A stretch of 64,000 nucleotides of DNA. Source: Nissolia schottii (lineage: Eukaryota > Streptophyta > Magnoliopsida > Fabales > Fabaceae). Of the stretch, positions 13,046 through 22,391 are shown piece after piece (the first letter of the stretch is position 1; every line of letters begins with the position of its first letter). The stretch lies in assembly GCA_003254905.1 (NCBI GenBank), contig QANU01045372.1, positions 194,279 to 258,278 of the forward strand, given 5' to 3'. The notes below the pieces were generated by a model. It did no database searches. It was not told where the DNA came from and saw only the letters and a program-made list of their open reading frames with translations. The translations under genes and the position numbers were made by a program.

Positions 13046-13091
13046 TTTAAACAATAAAGAAATTTAAAATTTTTTTTGCCAACTCTCAACC

Positions 13092-13099
13092 TATAAATA
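13092..13099 (+). promoter_or_regulatory. TATA box at the inner edge of the hairpin array
   Basis: TATAAATA in a CTATAAATACCCC context lies 46 bp after the last hairpin and about 140 bp before the transposase-like ATG at 13238. It is the likely promoter of the MULE transposase gene and would place the hairpin array as its upstream control region. Confidence 0.5.
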
Positions 13100-13237
13100 C
13101 CCCCAACATCTTCTTCTTCTCCACACTCAAATACACATTCTTCTTCTCCTGAATTCTTCTTTTCTTTTCTTTACTCTGCTCTTCTTCTATATTTTTTTGT
13201 AGTGTGAAATTTGTTTTATATTTGTAAGGAAAAAAAA

Positions 13238-13506
13238 ATGAGTAGGAGAAGTATTGCGACTTTTATTTATTATAATGGTTTGGTAAAAAAAAATCTGGTG
13301 TTGAAAGAGTTGAGTTCGTTAGTAATAATGATGCAGAGTTTGTTGTTCTTTGGTTGTCTATGTCGTTCTCTGATTTGCATTGTGCAATTTGTTCTCATTT
13401 TAATAAGAGAGTTGAGATAATTAGATATAGGGCTCCTCTGTCTTTTATTAATATTGGAGTTGTTAAATATCATCTTATCACGATATCGAATGACCTTCAA
13501 GTGTAA
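13238..13506 (+). pseudogene. MULE transposase N-terminal remnant
   Basis: The ATG at 13238 opens a frame reading MSRRSIATFIYYNG. After a frame change near 13290 the text VEFVSNNDAEFVV, RYRAPLSFIN and VKYHLITISNDLQV follows, up to a TAA at 13504-13506. This layout (start ATFxYYNG, then FVSNN, then RYRxPxSFxN) matches, from memory, the N-terminal region of plant MuDR-type transposases. The catalytic domain is absent, so this is a remnant. The assignment rests on pattern memory; a profile search would decide. Confidence 0.5.
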
Positions 13507-13524
13507 CAATAATTAACGGCCACG

Positions 13525-13665
13525 TCAGCACCGTTAACTTCAACCAGACAGAGGGACTAAAAGTAAACTTTGAAATTTTACAGGGACTAAAAATTTTACA
13601 CAAGGATTAAAAACAAACTTTGAAATTTTACAGGGGCTAAAAACTTAATTAAGCCTAAAAAATAT
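13525..13665. repeat. Fragment of a TIR like that of the 21328-22382 MULE
   Basis: Repeats of agggactaaaa / aaactttgaaattttacag resemble the terminal repeats of the MULE at 21328-22382. Only one end is seen here, so it is a partial copy or one arm of a deleted element. Confidence 0.5.
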
Positions 13666-14685
13666 CTTAATTAATGTTTATCTCATATAGGTGCATATTT
13701 TCAATGCGAGCTCTCATTTCTATGATCGTACATCATCCATGGCGAACATATGCATATGCCGACCATCTACAAGTTATTATATTATTAAAATCAACAAATT
13801 TTAGTTGATTATATTATTAAAATTAGCAAATAACAAATACACATATAGTTTATTACCTCAACGCAAAGGGAAACAGATAGGGCCTTTGGCGTAGGAGCAA
13901 GTGTCAGAAATCTATAAAACGCCCAAGTCTGCAGGAGCACCATACAACCACAGATCTCTGCACATGTGGCACGCGAAGCACAACATAATGCCCTATCAAG
14001 TACAACTATTATAGCTGAACCCCAGTTGTACAAGCCGATGACGTCCAAATTGCGAAGGAACGCTACGTACTTGGAGTGGACCCAATTACTGTGCTTGTTG
14101 CAAAACAAAATATCGGCACACAAGTGGAGGATATATTCGCGGGCATGCCACTATATTACTTGTTACATGCCAAAATCGTCACGGATCTCAGGGCCAAAAA
14201 TCTCACGTAACCAGACCGTGGAGATAATCTATTTGTGCATTTCACGAGGGTTAAGAATTAACCCAAGTAGTTTGTGACAAAGATTTTGGAGTGTCGGTCC
14301 CAAGAATATTGTGTTAGGTTCTATTATAGGTAGCCCATCACATCGAACCCCAAGTAACATTGAGACATCTTCCAATGTTACTACACACTCACTGTGAGGC
14401 AGATGATGTAACACCCCTGCTAATTGTCCACGCTATAGCCGTAAGCAATGCTCACAGGGTTGTTATCTGCTTTGGTTGGGTTACTTCTAGCCCCTACTTT
14501 TAGCTTTGCAAATATTTCTTACTCGAAATTATGGACTATTTTGAAAACATCATTCACTTTCTTTCTAAATTATGAGTCATGTGTGATCAAGAAAACATAT
14601 GTATATATATAAGCAAACAATAAAGTCCCAACCGACTTAAGCGATAACTAATCTATTGGATATTCATACAGAATATTTCATGATA

Positions 14686-14717
<32 letters not shown>

Positions 14718-15249
14718 TGTACATACACTCACCTGGTCTATAACACAATTACACATTCGAGTAATAGTACATAATTACACATGATGCACATAATCGTTAA
14801 TGGCTGATCTAAACCATTTAACTGTTACAAAATACAAAACAATAATCGCCGCCATGTGTGGATGAAAAGGGATACCCCTGCTTCTTCTCAGTGATCTTCC
14901 GGCTTCAAGACTTCAAGCCGTCCTATGATGACTCGTCTTCTCAGGCGTATCAGTCGTACTTGCCTGGAATCATAAAGGAGTGGGGATGAGAACATTGCAT
15001 TCTCAGTGGGAATTCTAGGCTATAACTATCGGTTCATTACTCAGTTATGATCCAGGTCACTCAGGAGATCTCTAAATGTTCATGCATACTAGAGCTCCTT
15101 CTGATTATTAGCATCCGTCTTAATCCTGAGTAGCTTTATCTAGTTTACTAGGTAACTGGGGATCTCTAATCTTTGCATTACCTATGGATTCGTCCTTATT
15201 AACTTTATTCGCTTGAGTAATGTGATGTCCGATCACCTATTCGCGTGGT

Positions 15250-16627
15250 TGTTGAAAGCATTTTACACTCTCGTCATTTTTATATCCTTCTTTACAGCTT
15301 TCAAATCCTCAAGGGATTCAATTGCAGTACAGTCGGGTATAGTCGTATCCACAGGGAGTTGAATAAAGTCATTCTTTAGTTTGTTAATTAAACAATGAGG
15401 TGAGTGATAAATGGACAACAAATTAGAAGTAGACCAGGGAGCTTGTTGGGAATTGAATCATATCGCCACCAGTTCTTATCTTAATCATCTCTTTCAAGCA
15501 TGAAAAGATTACTTGGTTCCTTTTATTATTCTGTCAATCTCTTGCACAAACTAACAAAGTAAACCAACATTATTTCAGATGTTAAAACAACTAATAAATA
15601 TAACTCTATCTCTAGCAATCACGTTTATTAGATGAGTTGATTTCATTCCAACCTTAGTGATGCAGTTTTCACTCGCAACCATCCAGTTTAGATTCAAGCT
15701 TAGGTTAACTAAGTTAAACATTGGTTTGATTCCAACTTAATAAAGTAGTTTTCACTCACAACTATCAAGTTTCAAAACAATATTTAGATAGCTAAACTAG
15801 AGCAAGCATTAAGCTTAAAACCAATTCATGTAAATCAGAGAATTTGACAGATTCATACAAGAGTTTATGGATACAATCATGCTATAACATTTATCAAAAT
15901 CCCAACAACAAGAAGATTATAAACCCATATTACAAGAGGAAATCAAGAGGCAAGGTGATGGGCTCTCACCATGACATGTTCTCATGCCGTCATGATAAGG
16001 ACCGACGTGCTCCTTGATCACTCTTGGCTCCTTCTCTAACATCCTCTTTGTTACCTTCTAAACTATAATTTGGACTCTAAGTGTTAGGACTTCAGTGGAA
16101 GTATCTATCCTTAATGCTAAATGTAGGGCCTTATTTATAGGGAAAATCTTCAAGGGCCGCTCAGCGGCCACAGGGCACCGCTGAGCGGTTTAGCTAAGTG
16201 GAGATTGCTTCAGCTTGAAGTTTTGTCAGTCAACAAGAAAGGCTTGACTTATCTGTCAGATCCACTAAGCGTGCAGAGCGCTGAGCGGTGTCAGAGCGGT
16301 TGCAGGGTGGCTTGCAGAGTTTGCTTCATGATCAAGTTACTTCACCTAGAAGTAAGGTACTGCTGAGCGGCTCAGGGGACCGCTGAGAGGTCTGAGGCTC
16401 TTTTGCCACTTCAGTGCTTTGTTTCTTTTCTGCTTTCTGGCTCCTTGCTTCATTCTTGTGGAATTTACAATTTCATCCTTTTTAGAATATTTGTATCCTT
16501 CCTTCACTTATGGTAAATTCCTAAAAAAAATGGGGAAATTGGTTAGATAATTTATAGAAAACAGAGCGGATATGTGTCATTTTAACCTATGAAAATACTA
16601 AAATATGACATGTAATAATGGTCTACA
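15250..16627 (-). mobile_element. Diverged LTR of the same family as 46952-48416
   Basis: On the minus strand this region matches the LTR at 46952-48416 block by block: an aattatct...ttcccca start region, palindromes CCGCTCAGCGG and CCGCTGAGCGG (16157-16167, 16178-16188), a TATA box (16132-16139), a CTGTGGATACGA block (about 15345) and a terminal GCTTTCAACA (at 15250). No target duplication is seen, and the 5' border is approximate. Confidence 0.65.
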
Positions 16628-16690
16628 ACGTTCGTATAGGCCGTCTCGAGAGTTCTCTTGACGATAACTTATAGCGTATACATATTTAAA

Positions 16691-16739
16691 TACATACATA
16701 CATATATACATACATACATACATACATACATACATACAT
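16691..16739 (+). repeat. (CATA)n microsatellite
   Basis: A run of catacata tetranucleotides interrupted once by tatata. Confidence 0.9.
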
Positions 16740-17088
16740 CACATATGCCACATATAGCATGCATGAAGGGATTTCAGAGTTTTCTCACGGGTCTTGTGAC
16801 CGCATCCATATTCTTGTCATATTACGTCCTTTGTACCCTAGTGAGATCGTCGTCCCTTTCTAGTGTACAACCTACTCTGTATCCTTTAATGGTAGAGCTC
16901 ATGCCGCATACACATTTAGCATAAACATATTTCATATAAGTAACCATCCCTATATCCAAGGTGGTGAGGGGCCGACCCTATCAACGCAACCAGGGGTGGA
17001 CTCGTATTCCATATCCTTTTATTAACGTGTCTTAGCATGTCATATCCTTTTCTTGTTGTTTCTTAACATGTCATATTCTTTTATTATC

Positions 17089-17263
17089 GTGTCTTAATAT
17101 GTCATGATGTCATATCTGTGTCTTAACATGTCATGATGTCGTATCGGTGTCTTATCATGGTCATGATGTTGTATCCGTGTCTTAACATGTCATGATGTCG
17201 TATCTGTGTCTTAACATGTCATGATGTTGTATTCATGTTCTAACATATCATGATGTCATGTCC
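17089..17263 (+). repeat. Six tandem copies of a 29-bp repeat
   Basis: The unit is gtgtcttaacatgtcatgat followed by gtcgtatcc. Copies start at 17089, 17118, 17147 (30 bp), 17177, 17206 and 17235. More decayed units precede it from about 17027. It lies within the LTR-like insertion. Confidence 0.88.
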
Positions 17264-17577
17264 TTCTATGCACGTGTCTAAGGGGTGTGTCCGTAGAAGT
17301 GCCAAGAGAGAAGATTTTCCAAATAACTATGTGCTTATCTTCAAGGTCTTCAGGGCCCATTGTGGCCAGAACGGTCTTAAGATATCACGTTGTCCCTAAG
17401 GTTCAATTATGATCTTTGATAAAATTAGGTGATAATTTCTAGTTATCTAATGTTGTCCTAAAGCCTGAACTACAACCCAGTCCTCATGATGCATATTCAC
17501 ATAATCTTAACACATAATACAAGATACACACTTCCATGAATAAGAAAATTGAGGATCGAAAGCTTAAGAACCTAGGT

Positions 17578-17800
17578 CATTCGAATGATCAGGGTTAGGC
17601 ATTCGAATGACTTAATCATTTTTGCTCCAAGTTTAGAAAAACAATGGTTCATTCGAATGGCCTGCACTCAGCTGACCTCTCTGATCGCTCAGCGCCCTGG
17701 ATGTTTAGGAAAACAATGGTTCATTCGAATGATCATGCTTGGTCATTCGAATGACCTGCGCTCAGCGGTCCTTTCTGGCCGCTCAGCGCACCGGTCGTGA
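17578..17800. repeat. CATTCGAATG palindrome array with CGCTCAGCG motifs
   Basis: Five exact copies of the 10-bp palindrome CATTCGAATG lie at 17578, 17600, 17650, 17722 and 17744. CGCTCAGCG-type motifs follow at about 17687, 17760 and 17781. The segment acaatggttcattcgaatg occurs twice. Confidence 0.85.
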
Positions 17801-18958
17801 TCAAGGTCACAGTTTTGCCCTGTTTGCTTCTTTCCGCATTTCCTTCAATATTCCCATGCATCACCCTTTTCGTTTACACATAAAACCTTAACTTAAGCCT
17901 TAGTAAACCCATATCCACATCCCTAAACACCATGATACCATCTAGCTCCTCAAGAACACAAGTAAATACAGTTCCTCAAAAGCATACATAGATATATTTT
18001 CGCATATAACATCATATAATATCATGAATATGCCACTTGGACAGTCGATGGTCGGATTACCCACTTCCTAAGAGTGTTAGTTGATGGTGAGGATGTTGAG
18101 AAACCGTTTATGAAAGTGCTTGGCTTTTTCCTGCTTTGTCAGCATAACGATATAGTGCACGAACGGAACGTGTTTTGGAGAGAGTTTTCAAGTGAAATGG
18201 AAGCAAGATGGTTGGCCTTATATAGGCAGTTTGGCTGTGGCTTTTGGGCCAATTTTGGCCAAGAAAATTAATGAAAAAGAAAAAGAAAAATGAAAGGAAA
18301 AAATGAGATAAAGATGACTTAGTCATCTTTGACTTTGCTTTGACCAAGGTTATGTATGTGAGGTGAGTGTGTGTGCCGTGAGTGAGCTTCCCACCGTGGG
18401 AAAATTGCTTTCTTGTGATCGTGTGTGTTTGTCTCTAGCGACCATCCAGTCGTGTTTGCTCGTGTTCGGTCATTAGCGATACGTGTACGGATGTCCTAAA
18501 AATTATTCGAACACACTGTCATGATTTACTATTTTTTCTAAGGAGAAATTTAAGTCCGGCCAAGGCAGTCGTAAATTTATTTTCATAACAGTGTATTTTA
18601 CCCCACCTTTGAGTCGTAATTAAATTTTGGTGAAAACCGAAAATCGATCCGAATCTCGCGAAATGTCATGAGATCTCGAAACCATTACTTTGATTGGTAT
18701 TTTGGAGAAATAAATTTTATAATTAAATGTTCCATTCTAAATAATTGACTCGTATTTATTTATTACGAGAAATTTTTGTAAGGGGAAAAATCAAGATGTT
18801 ACTATGGGTCTCCGGTCTCCAACGCTCCACAAGTGCATTAATAAGCTCATAGTTGATTACCATACTTGGCATTGAAGCTACCTTCCACAAACTAGCACTT
18901 TCTAGATAGGCTCTTATCAAGGGATTCGATGACTCAATGTTCCCGTGTCTACTCTGTA

Positions 18959-20295
18959 AATCTCGCGGTTACTACAATAATAACATAATTATCATGCATT
19001 AGAATCACGTATTTTGGAAAATAATTTCAAAGCAACTCTATGAACCAAAAAAACAATGCATGATAAGAACTCACCTTACTTCCAAAAAAAAAAAATCATT
19101 TCAAATACTGTTTTCAATATAATCTTATATGTTTAGTAATTAGTAAACATAAATAAAATTGAATATAATTCTTACTTTATTTTATTGATATTATTTTTAA
19201 ATAATCATTTTTTTTATTAATCATTATAACTAGAAAACCTAAATTATATATAGAATTATTTTTTATACGAGAATTAAGAACAATTGTATGAGCATTTCTT
19301 TACTGTAAATAACAAATAAAAATATGAATTTCATATTTTAAATTAAGAAGCAATTAATTTTCTTTGAAGTATAAAGATTGGAAAATTAACTGCCGAAATT
19401 TAATTTGCTAAGGATATTAGATTTTAAAAATAATCATTAATAAGGAAATTAGATTTTAAACTTCTTAAATATTTTTTATTTTAATTTTCAGCATGTCAAA
19501 TTTTTATTTTTTAATTTGATAATTCATTTTCTAAGTATATATATTTTTTAAACAACTACTATTCTATGTACAGAATTTTTTTATCAGAAATAAGAAAATA
19601 ATTTTTTTTGGATGTTTTAGTAAGAGATTTTGAATATTTTATTATTTTTTATTATGGATGAGTGGTTCCTTTTAAATAGATTTTTTTTAAATAAACCAAT
19701 GATAGCATGATTTATAGTATTTTATTAATCATTTTTTCTTTAGAATTAAGGCAATCTTTTATATTAAATTAATTAATTATATGCATTAGAAATTGTTAAT
19801 TTTTTAACAACACTAAGAAGCAAAAAAATTATTTCAATTAAATAAATTATAACTTACATATTTTAAAATAAAATTAAAATTTTTGAATGATTTGTACAAA
19901 AAAAAGAATAAATTACAATAATAAAAATTAAGTATCCAATAATAGAAATCATAGTATCGTATGTTTATTTCATAAATATTTTAATTTTTTAATTTTATAA
20001 ACACTAAATGTTTTTTTTTGTTTTCCCGTCCAGTTCCAAGGCTACGCCTTAACTAATCTAGGTCGATGCCCAGTCCCATCTCGTCCCGCCCAGTTCCAAG
20101 CCACTTATTACTCAGATCAACCTCTGTTGATTAAACACTAAATGTTTGAACATATACATACATATACTTACACAGATATATAAAAGGTATACAATTAGTA
20201 TAACTTTTATTATTTATTTTTTTAATTACTTTTAAAAAATATTTACTACTATAATATTTTTACATAACCAATTCTTTAAAAAAAATATATAAGTA
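18959..20295. other. AT-rich interior of MULE-PMD1
   Basis: Should hold the missing PMD first exon, but no PMD-like coding text was recognised. Contains the SINE at 20014-20131. Confidence 0.4.
20014..20131 (-). mobile_element. Short SINE with 16-bp target duplication
   Basis: A 118-bp body is flanked by taaacactaaatgttt (19998-20013 and 20132-20147). On the minus strand the head GGTTGATCTGAGTAATAAGT resembles a tRNA-derived box A region. The tail ends in an A-rich run (tttttttttg on plus). Long variable target duplications plus an A tail fit target-primed retrotransposition. Confidence 0.7.
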
Positions 20296-20385
20296 TTTAT
20301 ATACGAGAAAGGTGGCCTGATTTCAGAACCCGAGGTTGCAGGGAGACGGGTGCAGGGGGTTGGGTTTTCAGTGAAAAATCTTTCC

Positions 20386-20483
20386 TGAAATCGAAAGAAA
20401 GAGGCCCGATTTCACAACTTGAAAATGCTTCACCCAACCCAAGAGAAATGCTCTCTAAAATTGATATATAGGCTACCAATTTT
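20386..20483. repeat. Hairpins in the MULE-PMD1 right end
   Basis: AAAATTGATA...TACCAATTTT (20457-20483) and TGAAATCG...CGATTTCA (20386-20414) are the counterparts, in inverted position, of the left-end hairpins at 12781-13045. Confidence 0.75.
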
Positions 20484-20859
20484 AAGCCCCAAACCCATAC
20501 TGATGTGAATTCAAAACCTCACCCAATTTTTAGTTTCTTAGTTTTCTTGGCACATTTTTTTAAAATAAATCCCCGCACTATGCTATAATATTTCAACATT
20601 AATATAACACAAAAGTAACTTATAATTATAGAAGAAAAAAAATCTTAAAAGACCTCAGACCACTGCCTGTAAAAACCCCCTGAACTTCGGTCGTAATTCA
20701 TGTACTGTCCTGAAAAAAATAGGTCTAGTATTTTTAGTGTGTTTTATAAATATTATTATTTATTAATTTAAATTTTGAGTATATTAAAATTATATAAAAA
20801 TTAATAATTAATAATATTTATGATTCATAAAGATGTAAGTATTTCTTATCAATGTACCC

Positions 20860-21180
20860 AAAAATATAATATATACCGTGACGTCAGGACCAACATGCAA
20901 GTGTAATGTACTGTATAGACTATAATAATTCAAAATAAATACCACAGGCAGAAAATCATTCATTAATTTTTATGATGTGCACGTGTATCATGCATGTATA
21001 AAATTTATTATAGATTATACTATAGGATATATTCAATATATTTATTGTAACTAATCATAGCAATAATTAATTTACTTAGTTGACAGCTGTAAAGTTAGCT
21101 CCTCAATGTGCCATGTGCACCCATGTGTCATCATGTGTGCGTTTGTTTTCTACTTTTCTTTACTGGAGCATGTGCTTGTA
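20860..21180. repeat. Paralogous copy of the P450 upstream flank (8590-9125)
   Basis: Blocks shared in order with 8590-9125: atgtacccaaaaa, gacgt(c/g)aggaccaac, cattaatttttatgat, gacagctgtaa and gttagctcctc. A further shared block lies at 23515-23545. This is the displaced 5' flank of the second P450. Confidence 0.65.
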
Positions 21181-21327
21181 CGATTATCAAACTAATTTTG
21201 ATGAATTAAAAATGAATTTAAATATTTTTTTAGTTTACAAAAATCATGTTTAGGAAAGTTTAACTTAAGTTTGTGAGTTGAAAATAAAAATTATTTTTTA
21301 GTTTAAATTTTGAAATTAAAAAAAGAA

Positions 21328-22382
21328 GGGTTAATTATGTTTTTAGTCCCTGTAAAATTAGAAAGTTTGATTTTAGTCCCTGCATAAAAGTTTTAGTCCC
21401 TGTAAAATTGTAAAATTAGGTTTTAGTTCCTGGAGTGGGGTGAGGGTTGACTGGACTGATGTGCCGCAGACGCGGCGCGCCACGTGAGATGCCACGTGGC
21501 AGAACCCAGACCCATGACCCGACCCAATTCTGACCCGACCCGTTTCAAAAAAAAAANNNNNNNNNNNNNNNNNNNNNNNNNNNNNNNNNNNNNNNNNNNN
21601 NNNNNNNNNNNNNNNNNNNNNNNNNNNNNNNNNNNNNNNNNNNNNNNNNNNNNNNNNNNNNNNNNNNNNNNNNNNNNNNNNNNNNNNNNNNNNNNNNNNN
21701 NNNNNNNNNNNNNNNNNNNNNNNNNNNNNNNNNNNNNNNNNNNNNNNNNNNNNNNNNNNNNNNNNNNNNNNNNNNNNNNNNNNNNNNNNNNNNNNNNNNN
21801 NNNNNNNNNNNNNNNNNNNNNNNNNNNNNNNNNNNNNNNNNNNNNNNNNNNNNNNNNNNNNNNNNNNNNNNNNNNNNNNNNNNNNNNNNNNNNNNNNNNN
21901 NNNNNNNNNNNNNNNNNNNNNNNNNNNNNNNNNNNNNNNNNNNNNNNNNNNNNNNNNNNNNNNNNNNNNNNNNNNNNNNNNNNNNNNNNNNNNNNNNNNN
22001 NNNNNNNNNNNNNNNNNNNNNNNNNNNNNNNNNNNNNNNNNNNNNNNNNNNNNNNNNNNNNNNNNNNNNNNNNNNNNNNNNNNNNNNNNNNNNNNNNNNN
22101 NNNNNNNNNNNNNNNNNNNNNNNNNNNNNNNNNNNGGGATGGGGTGGGTAAGGGTCTCTGTCTCTTTTTTTTTTTTTGGGAAACGGGTCGGGTCATAATT
22201 GGGTCGGGTCATGGGTCTGGGTTCTGCCACTTGGCATCCCACGTGGCGCGCCACGCCAGCCCAGTCAACCCTCACCCCAGGGATTAAAACCTAATTTTAC
22301 AATTTTATAGGGACTAAAACTTTTATGCAGGGACTAAAATCAAACTTTCTAATTTTACAGGGACTAAAAACATAATTAACCC
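21328..22382. mobile_element. Mutator-like element with long TIRs, interior unsequenced
   Basis: The ends GGGTTAATTATG and CATAATTAACCC begin TIRs of more than 200 bp (TAGTCCCTG repeats, a GGCGCGCCACGTG block, then CCGACCC repeats). The flanks carry a perfect 9-bp duplication, aaaaaagaa (21319-21327 and 22383-22391). Long TIRs plus a 9-bp duplication define Mutator. Bases 21557-22135 are N, so any cargo is unknown; frames crossing the gap are meaningless. Confidence 0.88.
21557..22135. other. Assembly gap (579 N)
   Basis: A run of N starts and ends inside the two arms of a long inverted repeat, a typical place for assembly to fail. Confidence 0.99.
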
Positions 22383-22391
22383 AAAAAAGAA

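Larger units (their letters stand above)
14407..18802. mobile_element. LTR-like insertion splitting the PMD gene
   Basis: The left edge begins TGTAACACCCC, a very common plant LTR start, and the right edge ends GATGTTAC. Its limits are set by the PMD reading frame on either side. No target duplication could be recognised, so the exact ends are uncertain. No polymerase domain is visible, which suggests a solo LTR or a non-autonomous element. It contains a second LTR-like repeat (15250-16627), a (CATA)n run, a 29-bp tandem repeat and a palindrome array. Confidence 0.55.
13809..18958 (-). pseudogene. Plant mobile domain (PMD, MAIN-like) gene, split by an insertion
   Basis: The 5' piece is 18803-18958: after a splice-acceptor-like tttacag it reads HGNIESSNPLIRAYL, then SLWKV and LVERWRPETH. 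The 3' piece is 13809-14406: HLPHSECVVTLEDVSMLLGV, then LGPTLQNLCHKLLG, then VHSKYVAFLRN, YNWGSA and LYRALC-like text. RWRPETH followed by HLPxxE..VTLEDVxxLLG is the hallmark of the PMD family (PF10536; MAIN and PP7-long-form proteins), found both as host genes and inside transposons. Here the codons between PETH and HLPH are parted by a 4.4-kb insertion, and the 3' half has further stops and frameshifts (14229, 14155). The first exon was not found. The gene is not functional. Confidence 0.8.
12689..20573. mobile_element. Mutator-like element carrying a PMD gene (MULE-PMD1)
   Basis: The two ends are diverged inverted copies. The left end begins GGGTTTAAG and the right end, read on the minus strand, begins GGGATTTAT. 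Both then share a TATGGGTTTrG block followed by hairpins with an AAAATYGGTA stem (12781 onward; 20457-20483). The flanks tgcactaca (12680-12688) and cgcactatg (20574-20582) match at 6 of 9 positions, all three differences being transitions, so they could be a decayed 9-bp Mutator target duplication. Inside are a transposase N-terminal remnant on the plus strand, a broken PMD gene on the minus strand, an LTR-like insertion and a SINE. Borders are inferred to within a few bases. Confidence 0.7.

Noticed and set aside
21373-22287. Long open frames on both strands
   Set aside because: They run through the N gap and exist only because N codons are not stops.
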